64,000 bases of DNA from Anaeromyces robustus (Eukaryota; Neocallimastigomycota; Neocallimastigomycetes; Neocallimastigales; Neocallimastigaceae), in NCBI GenBank assembly GCA_002104895.1, contig MCFG01000010.1, positions 167,501-231,500 of the forward strand. Reading direction: 5' to 3'. Positions within the stretch are counted from its first letter, which is position 1, and each line of letters begins with the position of its first letter. Shown here in pieces: positions 54,618 to 64,000 of the stretch. The notes beneath the pieces were generated by a model. That model did no database searches and had not been told where the DNA came from. It was given only the letters and a program-made list of their open reading frames with translations. Made by a program: the position numbers and the translations under genes.

Positions 54618-55476
54618 GCACACAATTTGTACGTCAACTTTATTGAATTTAAATATTAAAATACATGAATCATAAAAAAAACACATAATGAAAAAAAATG
54701 ATACTAAAAAAAATAAAAACCAGTAATATATTATAGATAATAATAAATAATACTGGAGGGAAAAAAAATAGTATAATAATATTTAAAAACAATAAATCCA
54801 TACAAGCCCTTAATTCTAAATATAGAATTAAAGTAAAATTGATCTATCCTATTCCACTAGGGTCGGAAATAGGATCGGCATTTGCCCTACTAGGCTGTCC
54901 TACTGTGTTATCAGCATTGACGTTCCTGGAGAGGTTGGTTTTAAATTTATTGAACAATATATGTTGTCTTTTACAGACAACAGGCATGATATCATTCAAT
55001 AGAGCCGCAGATCGCAACAAGAATGGGGATTTTGAATAAGTACCAGATTCAGTCTGACACTTAAACAAACATTCCCATTCCATTTTGTATGGACTATCGT
55101 TAATTCTATCACTAAAACCATAATCCCTTCCACCAATTAAAAAAATATAAATACTATACCTATTAACTATTTTTTTATTACCTAATATATCTATATTACT
55201 AATACAATTAAACCTCATATTATTACTATTTTTATAACCCTTAACAATACTATTAATTCTATTATCTACACTAGGGTTATTACTGGTCCTAACTAAACTA
55301 TTAAAAAGACTATCTAAAAAATAAAAAAAATTTCTATCTAGATCAGAGAAGTGATCAATACGAAGATTTTTAAATAAGAAACAATTTATAAACCAATGAT
55401 CAATTCTCTGATAACTGTCACAATGGAAACAACATGAACAACAATTAGGACAAGAATTATTAATCATTTTTGCAGC
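54567..55476 (-). mobile_element. 5'-truncated copy of the retrotransposon
   Basis: 910 bp on the minus strand: a 48-49 bp T tail, the 3' UTR, and the last part of the ORF up to the base matching about 18942. The break is at GCTGC, just before the Cys/His motif. The retained ORF part (54844-55467) is open for 207 residues and ends in the same TAG. It differs from the full-length copy by several replacements and an insertion of about four residues (NNMRFNC for NNS), so the two are siblings and not parent and child. Truncation from the 5' side is the usual outcome of incomplete reverse transcription. Confidence 0.93.
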
Positions 55477-55487
55477 ATAGATGTGGT
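55477..55487. repeat. Target-site duplication of the truncated copy, right
   Basis: Exact match to 54556-54566. Confidence 0.85.
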
Positions 55488-55615
55488 AAAAAAAAAAAAA
55501 AAGCTATCATACAAATAAATACCGAAATAAAATTTGTCAACCATTCTATAAAAGTAATAATATTTATTAATTATTTAAAAAAAAACAAAGATTGAAGGAA
55601 TTAAAGAAAAAAAGT

Positions 55616-55660
<45 letters not shown>

Positions 55661-56241
55661 TACTAAATATATATAATTCAAACACTTTTTAATAACAAAT
55701 CTTACACACAATATAATTAACAGTAATAATAATAAAATTATCATCATATTAAGTTTTTTTTTTTTATTTTACAAACTTATTTTTTTATTTTATTTGTTTT
55801 TTATTTGTTTTTTATTTGTTTTTTTTTTTATTCTTTATATTACAATATATTTTGTAGTATTTGTATATTTAAAATAAAAATGTAAAAATCTACCATTTTT
55901 TATTTTTATACTTTTTTCAAATAAATAAATAATTTATAATTTTGTTCATATTTGTTGTATACGTCATTTGAATTTAGTTATTTATGTTTATATAATAAAT
56001 ATTTTCCCTATTTAATAAAAAAAATATTAATTACTTTCTTTATATTAATTCACTTTTTTAGCTGAATATTTAAAAAAATTTTTTTTATAAAATTTTTTTA
56101 CACTCTAAAATAAACAATTTTTATCTATTTGTATAAAAAAGTGTTTTAAATAGTAAAATATTTAATAATAATTAGCATCTGCTTTTTATATGTAATATAA
56201 TATATAATTTTTAAAATATCAAATTTTAAAAATTAATTAAT
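55488..56241. other. A/T-rich intergenic region
   Basis: Holds a 39-bp A run (55620-55658) and repeats of TTTTTTATTTG (55793-55823). This is the 3' flank of the secreted-protein gene. No gene seen. Confidence 0.6.
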
Positions 56242-56903
56242 TTAAAGTAAGAAAGCCATGATGGCAACAATCATAGCAGCGACTGAAGAAGCAACAGTCT
56301 TAGCAGAGGAATCAACAATATCACCACCTGCTGGAGCTGGAGTAGCTGATGGAGAAGCTTGAGCAGCAGTGGCAGAAGCTTGAGCAGCAGAAGCTTGAGC
56401 AGCAGCAGTTAAAATTTCTTGTGATGGTGGAGCCTTAGTAGTTCTGTTAGCTAAAGCAGCTGAAGCAGAAGCAATTTGTTCTTGGGTTGGTGGAGCTTTA
56501 GTAGTTTTAGATGGTGGAGCCTTAACTCCAGAGTTATCAGAACTACCAGGGCTACCAGAGCTACCAGAGCTGCTAGAACTACCATCATTTTGTTGGTAAG
56601 CTTCATAAGCAGCTTGCTTAGTGTCAGCAGTTTGTTGAGAAGCAGAATTAGCTAAATCATTTGGAATAGCTTTTGAAGCAGATTGAGCGGCCTATTTTAT
56701 TATTAAAATTTTTTTTTTATAAAAAAACAATAATTTTAAAAAGTAATTACAAAAATTATATTAGTATCTTTTATATTTATTATATAGTATTTTAAATTAA
56801 CATTTTCAAAATTATTTAAAATTATTTAAAATTATTATAATAAAAAATTGCTTACAGCTAAAGTAATTAAAGCGAATAAATATAAGAGAGTGTACTTGTT
56901 CAT
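56242..56903 (-). CDS. Secreted Ala/Ser-rich protein, probably GPI-anchored
   Basis: Two exons in transcription order: 56903-56856 and 56691-56242; 165 aa. The first exon encodes just a signal peptide (MNKYTLLYLFALITLA). The second encodes AAQSASKAIPNDLANSASQQ, a Ser/Gly/Pro linker, two KAPPS/T repeats (VKAPPSKTTKAPPTQEQ and TTKAPPSQEIL) and Ala-Gln-Ala-Ser repeats. It ends in a hydrophobic tail (VASSVAAMIVAIMAFLL) after a small-residue region, as in GPI-anchor signals. There is no catalytic domain. Such proteins are usually cell-wall or surface structural proteins. Codons are markedly G/C-richer than in any neighbour (GCT, CCA, AAG, GGT), a bias expected of a strongly expressed gene. Function unknown. 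Confidence 0.85.
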
Positions 56904-58615
56904 TTTTATTTATTTATAATTTATTTAATTTTATTTGTTTTTAATCAAAAAATATCAAATTTTTTGTTTTTTGTTTATATATATATATATTTATTTGTTT
57001 TTAATAAGTTATATTACTTATTTTTTTAATATATTTAAAAACGAAAACTTGTTATTAAAAAAAAGTAGAAATTAAAGGAAAAGTATTCATATTTATATAA
57101 AAATAGAAAATATATATAATAGTTATTATTATTATTATTATAATAATAATTATATTAATTATTTTAATATAAAAAAATAACAAAAATTTTATTATATAAT
57201 AAAGTTATTAAATTAAATATATATTAATAATAATAATATATGAATATATTGTTATTTCCTAATTTGGTATTCGATTATTTCATTATAATATATATTTATT
57301 ACCTTTTTTATACTATATAAAATTAGATTAATATATTATAATATAAATAAATTATAATATATATATAATATCATTTTTTTACTATTTGTACAAATCTCAA
57401 AAACAGTTTTTTTTTTTTATTTTTATTTAATAATAAAAAGGTTATTATGAAAATAATAATAATAATATAATTAAAATATTTATATAATAATATATAATAA
57501 AATATAATATAATATATAAATATTATATATTAAATTAATATAAGAGAAAGATTTTGATTTAAATGTTAACTCATTTAATATAAAATTAATATATCACAAA
57601 ATTAAAAATTAAATGAAATAAAGTTTAAAATGAAAAAAATATTATTTTATTCAATATCTTTTGAAGTTACATATTACAAAACCTTATTTATTATAATTTT
57701 AGACGTTTAAAAATGTTCAGAATGAATTAGGAGATTAATAAATTATAATTATTATAATGTTAGAATTAATATAAATATATTAAATATATAATATATTAAA
57801 TATGTTATAAAATATATTGTATTATTATATTAATGTAATATATATAAATGTTTTTTATTTCATTTTTTTTTTTATAGTTTTTAGTTTTTTTTTTTTTAAA
57901 AAAATTTTTCGTATTACATATTTTTGTAAATATTATAAATATTGGTTTAAAAAGTATTTAAGTTAAATTACTATTAATTTATTATTAATTCTTAAGAATT
58001 CTTTTTTTTATTATTAATATATTATTATTATCACAATTATAATATTAATATTAATAATATTAATAATTAGTAATAATAATACTAAATAAAGTATTATTAC
58101 CATAGATGGCTTTATTTATTTATACGGTCATTATATTTAATATATTGTCATTACATTGGTAAATATATTATTTATAATTTGCTATAATAATAATTAATAA
58201 AAATAGAATATATTATTATTATATATATTTATTATTATTATTAATATTATTACTATTTATGTACGTAAAATACATTAATATAAATTAATAATAATTTATA
58301 TTAATGTATTTTAATATATATATAAGATTACATAAATATATATGAAATTATATAAATTTAAAAAAAGAAAATGCCAATGTTTTTTTTTCTTTATTTTAGA
58401 ATGTAAAATTTTATATTTTATTGGCGTTTATAGTAATAACGAGATTTCAAAATAATGTATACATAAAGATAATGTAATGTAATAAATTCAATACAATAAT
58501 CATAATAAATAATGAATAACATAATAATTAATTTTGCTTTTTATTAAATAATTAATTTTCAATATTAATTTTTTTTTTTTACCATAAATTTTAATTTGGG
58601 TAAAAAATATATTAT

Positions 58616-58697
58616 TTAATAATAAATATTAAATATTAAATATTAAATATTAAATATTAAATATTAAATATTAAATATTAAATATTAAATATTAAAT
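58616..58697. repeat. 7-bp repeat (ATTAAAT)
   Basis: About eleven tandem copies of ATTAAAT/TAAATAT. Confidence 0.9.
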
Positions 58698-60499
58698 TAT
58701 TAAATTATTTAAATTATTAAATTATTAAATTTGTATTTTTATTTGTTTTTAACAATTGTTTTAGTGTGAAGATGAGGTAATTATTAAAATATAAACAAAA
58801 TAATAAAAAAATAAAAGCAAAAATAAAATATAACAATATAATAAAAATAGTAATTAATAAGTTAATAATAAACCATTAAATAATTAATTAGTTTTATTTT
58901 TTTTTCTTGCAAAAAAGAGCAAAAAACGGTTCACTGTTCATTAATATAATATAAAAAGAATAAGTGAAATTCTAAAAGCATTTAAAAAAAAAAAACTTTT
59001 TTTTTCTTTTTTTTTTTGTGATTATTTTCCTTAAATTAAATATTTTAACCAATTAATATATAGAAATTAAAGACTGTTCCTGTTAATAATTCAATAAAAA
59101 TGCAAATATTTATTTAAATAATATTAAAAAACGTTTATATATAAAGATTATGATGTTATGTTAAAATAAAATATATAATTTGATATTTTAAAATATGTTA
59201 AATCATTAATTAATTTTTATAATTAAATATTCGATAAAGTTTTCTTTTTAATTCTATAAAGATAATATTTTTTTTTATTTTATTCTAGTTTATTATTATT
59301 TTATTCTACTTTATTATAATTGTATTATATTTTCTAATTCTAAAATTATAAAATAAAATAAAAATAAAAAAATAAAAATAAAATAAAAAAAAAAAAAAAA
59401 ACATATGAAACGGCAGATCAAAACCAAGGTAAAAATGCTAAATAAAATTTTTGGAAAAAAACGGCTTATTTATATTTATTTAATTATATATTAATTTATT
59501 CATTTATTTTTATAATTATATTACAAATTTAATATATGATTAATTTTAATTAATATTAAAAAAAAATATAAATTTATATAATAATTATAATAATAAATAA
59601 AATTAAAATACATAAATTAAAGAAGGGAAAAAGAAAGATAAATATAAAAAAATAGAAAAAAAAAGCTTTTTTTTTATTTTTATTTTTTTTCTACTATGGA
59701 ATAATAAAAATAGAAATATTTATTATTTATTATAATTATAACTATTAATTAAAAAATATAAAATAATAAATTTTAAAATTAATTATAAATTATAACTTAT
59801 AATAAATAGACAAATAACATAAAATATATATATATAAAATATATATAAATAACCAATACTTTTTTTTTTTATTATTATTAGTACTAAATAACTAAATAAT
59901 GTTGATTTATTTATTCATTTGTATTTAACTGTTAACATCAAATAATAATATAAAATTAATAAATAATAATAATTAAATGGGTATAAACTAAAAATATTAA
60001 TTATTATAATATGAAAAATATGAAAAATATGAAAAATATGAAAATAAATGTGGTATTAAATATTAAATATTAAATATAAAATTAAAGATTAAAAAAAAAA
60101 TTATTATTAAAGTTACTTTTTATTTTTTTTCCCCTCTTTTAATCGACAATATTATAAAATAAAGTTTTATTTATAATTCTTTATGTAAACAACTATTTTT
60201 TAAGATTAATTAAAATTTCTAAAATAATTTTTAATGAAATAAAATGAAGAAAAGTAACTGTTAATTGTTAGTTTTTAATTTAATTCTATATTGTGTATTG
60301 GACAGAAAAATCAAAGCATTAATAGTTTTTTTTCAAAAATGTCAATTTTTTTTTATTAAGTTAGTAATTAATAAATGCGGATATAAAAGATTATAATACT
60401 TAAAGTATTAAACATATTAAAATATTAATAATCAAATCATATTTTATTCCTGACATTAAATGGAAAAACTTTTGTATAGTATAATACAATAGATTATAA

Positions 60500-60873
<374 letters not shown>

Positions 60874-61651
60874 TTATTTAATTACGAAAAATGAATATAT
60901 AAATAGTTAAAACTATTCTATCCAATTTGATAAATATTTCATAATTATTAATTAAAATAAAATAGTAAAATGGTAAAATAGTATAAAACTATAAATACAT
61001 AAATCTACAGTTAATTCATTTTCAATGATTTAATATCTATTTTATAATTGTTAAGTTATAAAGTTAATGAAAAATGAAAATTTTCTTTTTTATACATATT
61101 TACATTTATTAATTTAATTTCTAAAAAAGGGTTTTTTTTTTATGATTATTTCTTTCGTCTCCCGCTTTAAGAAAGTTCTTTTTGTTTTATTATATTCTTA
61201 TTTTTTATTTTTTTATTTCTTTTTTTTTTTTTTTTTTGACATTGATTTTAATATAAATATTTTTTATATTTAAAAAAAAAAACACTTTATATATAAAAAG
61301 TTATTATTAAAAAACTTTTATTAAATAATAAAGTTATATAATAATAATTAATAAATACAAAAATGTAAATGTATAAAATTTTTTAAGTTTGGGAAATAAA
61401 AATGAAAATGAAAATAAAAATGAAATGTATAATAAAAAATGAAATGTATAATAAAAAATTATATATTTTATTATTCAAATTAACACACTATTATTTTTTA
61501 TATATTGATTATTTATTATCTCCATTTATTGTTTACTGCCATACACGTAAAAATTAAATCATGTTAGGAGAATAATTAGAAGATTTTAAAAAATTACACA
61601 CAATAACAGCAATAATTAAACATATGATCTTTATTTTTTTTTCTAAAATTC

Positions 61652-61684
<33 letters not shown>

Positions 61685-63163
61685 TTAAACTACTATAATA
61701 CTTAATGTTATTTATATTAAAAGTATTAGTCATAAAATAAGAATAATAAGAATAATAAAACAGAAAAAAATTAAATAGAAAAAAATATATATATATAAAA
61801 CTTTGTTTTTTTTTTATTAAGATTACATTGATTATATTTGTCATTGGTCACGTGCTATGACACATAATACTTATCATTTCACAAATTAATTAAATATAAA
61901 AAACATTTTTAATCATATGTTAAAAGAGTAAAACAAATAATAGAAATCCACATAGAAAAAAAAAAGAAGATGGGAAAATAAGAAAAGGAAGAAGATTATT
62001 TAGTAAAAATAGTATTTATTAATTGATTATAGTTTAACAATGCCATCTACAATGCAATGCAATACAATATAATACAATGTAATATAAATTATGGCGATAT
62101 GTTAATATTCTATTATATATTATTAAAAATATATAAATAATAAGAGTTTTTTTTAATAATAGTTATTATATGTATAAATTATTTAGTAAAAATGAATGAA
62201 ATGAAATATTATATGTTATATGTTCATCTATTTATTTATTTAAAAATAACATAAAATAAAATAAAGTAAGATAAAATAAAATGCATATTGTATATCACAG
62301 AAAATGGAATAAAAAGAATGAAGATATAATAGATCTTAGGATATAATAAAATATAAAATTACAAAGTTTTTATTAAAGTATAAATTTTATTTGAAATTAA
62401 GTTTCCAATAACAAATAATATAAAAATTTATTATTCCTAAATAATGAATAAGTTATATAGGTCGTAATAAAAAATAAACTTTTTATTTTTATTTTTATTT
62501 TTATTTTTATATTTATTCTATTATAAATATAAATTTAAATATAAATATAAATATAAAAACATAATTAATTAATAAATTAATATATTAATTAATTATGTCT
62601 TAAATATCTTTTTAAATGTAACGTTTTTTTTAAAATTCTTTAAAAGGAAATAAATAAAATATAGATAAATAATTAAAATTTTCTATTAAGATAATAAATA
62701 ACATTAAAATTAAAAAATTATGTTAATAAAAAAGAAGTTTATATGAAGAAGAAAATATCAAAAATATGGTGTATATTGTATATTTGTGTTGTTAAATAGT
62801 TTATGATATATATATATCTTTTAATGATAAAATAATAATTAATAAGGTTTATGTTAAAGAATAATACATTAAATGTTAAAATAATTCTAATAGTCGATAG
62901 ATAGTGAAAAATGAAAAATTGAGTTGAATTATGATAATATATTTAAAAAAAATATATTTAAAATAAAGGAGGAAGAAGAATATTATAAATTTATAATTAC
63001 TAATATTAAATATAAAAGAGAAATATATAAATTTGAAAAGATATTTATTGTATGTAATCATCATAATATATTTAAAACATATAATATAATATATAATCTA
63101 CTATATTATATAATAAAAATAATTTAATAAACATATTAATTAAAAAAATAAAGAAAAAAAAAA

Positions 63164-64000
63164 ATGAATAAATTTGGAAAAGGCCATGCTTCATTAATAA
63201 TAATCATTGTGATAATAATAATTTCCATATTTGTTAGTTTAACATCATCTTTAATATATAATTATTATAATGTATATTCTCTATGGTTGAAATACCAAAG
63301 ATATCAAAAATATAAATATTTTTATAGTATAAATATAGAAGAAATTAATAATAACAAAAAATTTAATATTAATAATAATATTAATAATAATAAATTTGTA
63401 CTTAATAATAATAATAATAAAAATTTTTTATTATTAAATAATTTAAATATTAATCACCCATATCATAATATTAATACAAATAATATAAAATCAATATTTA
63501 AATTTAATAAAAATAAAGACATATCCTTACTGGAAAGCAATAAACCTATTTTAATAAATATAAATAGTATTCATAATAATTATCTACCTTTATATAATCC
63601 ATTATTAAGTATTGAAATCATTAATCTATTTCTTAAAACTAATTCTAAAAATTTTAATTGTAAAATTTCTTGTGAGCGACAAAATAATCAGTTTTTCATT
63701 AATTTTAATACTTTAAATAAGACACATATAAATTCAAAAGAAAATTATAATAAATCTTATTATAATAGCTTGGAAAATTTATTTCGAAATTATACTATAA
63801 AAGATATTTATCGAATATTACAAGACGAAATTCAAAACTGCATTTATTGTTGTTGCATTGAAAATAAATTACATAATAATAATAATAATAATAATAATAA
63901 TAGTATAATTGTTAATACAAATTTAGATTTGGAATATAAACATTGTTCAACCTTTTATTACGTTTTACATAATCATTCAGAAGATATTTTAATAAATCTA
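63164..64000 (+). CDS. N-terminal part of a membrane-anchored Asn/Cys-containing protein (runs off the window)
   Basis: Open for 279 codons from an ATG after an A-run to the last base, with no stop. Residues 1-9 are followed by a strong hydrophobic segment (LIIIIVIIIISIFVSLTSSL, about 11-31), either a signal anchor or a signal peptide. The rest is Asn-rich, with sites suited to N-glycosylation and clustered cysteines: CKISC near 170, CIYCCC near 227 and HCS near 259. That suggests an extracellular domain with disulfides. Codon pattern, mixed amino acids and CTG/AGC/GAG codons support real coding. I do not recognise the family. The true 3' part and any introns lie outside. Confidence 0.7.
   Translation, partial: MNKFGKGHASLIIIIVIIIISIFVSLTSSLIYNYYNVYSLWLKYQRYQKYKYFYSINIEEINNNKKFNINNNINNNKFVLNNNNNKNFLLLNNLNINHPYHNINTNNIKSIFKFNKNKDISLLESNKPILININSIHNNYLPLYNPLLSIEIINLFLKTNSKNFNCKISCERQNNQFFINFNTLNKTHINSKENYNKSYYNSLENLFRNYTIKDIYRILQDEIQNCIYCCCIENKLHNNNNNNNNNSIIVNTNLDLEYKHCSTFYYVLHNHSEDILINL

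Overview
The window reads as nuclear DNA of a zoosporic (flagellated) fungus, most likely an anaerobic gut fungus (Neocallimastigomycota) or a close relative. This is inference. Non-coding DNA is almost pure A/T with very long A, T, AAT and AAAT runs, and proteins carry long asparagine runs. One locus encodes a chitin synthase (fungal wall). Two others encode flagellar or basal-body proteins: the axonemal dynein light-intermediate chain p28 and CEP120. No single-marker identification was possible. Genes have short A/T-rich GT-AG introns, A-rich leaders directly before the ATG, and TAA (occasionally TAG) stops.

Layout. 1-10073: gene-free A/T repeat DNA. 10074-13068 (+): three-RRM RNA-binding protein. 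14668-20790: a nested transposon block. A full-length non-LTR retrotransposon (14720-19822, one 1411-aa ORF, 12-bp target duplication) sits inside the reverse-transcriptase region of an older, decayed relative. 21533-24092 (+): an organelle-targeted, strongly altered coproporphyrinogen-III-oxidase-like protein. 25093-26802 (+): a Gdown1/POLR2M-like acidic protein. 27770-28621 (-): a small Asn-rich protein. 29885-34958 (-): a 13-exon chitin synthase. 37473-39402 (-) and 40603-46895 (+): p28 and CEP120, head to head. 47738-49477 (-): EMC3. 51270-53084 (+): an intronless copine. 53719-55476 (-): two further copies of the retrotransposon, one an internally deleted '5' end joined to 3' end' derivative and one 5'-truncated, each with its own target duplication. 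56242-56903 (-): a small secreted Ala/Ser-rich, probably GPI-anchored protein. 56904-63163: A/T repeat DNA. 63164-64000 (+): the start of a membrane-anchored Cys/Asn-rich protein that runs off the window.

The genes do not form one pathway. They cover wall synthesis (chitin synthase), flagellum and centriole (p28, CEP120), ER membrane insertion (EMC3), membrane/Ca2+ signalling (copine), transcription (Gdown1-like) and RNA binding. The most notable items are the retrotransposon family with its structured 5' leader, its SINE-like deleted derivative and its nested insertion, and the CPO-like protein, which keeps the family fold but has lost most of the family's conserved histidines. Exon borders were assigned by hand from reading frame, GT-AG sites and family similarity. 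Family names come from recognition of conserved sequence, not from a database search.
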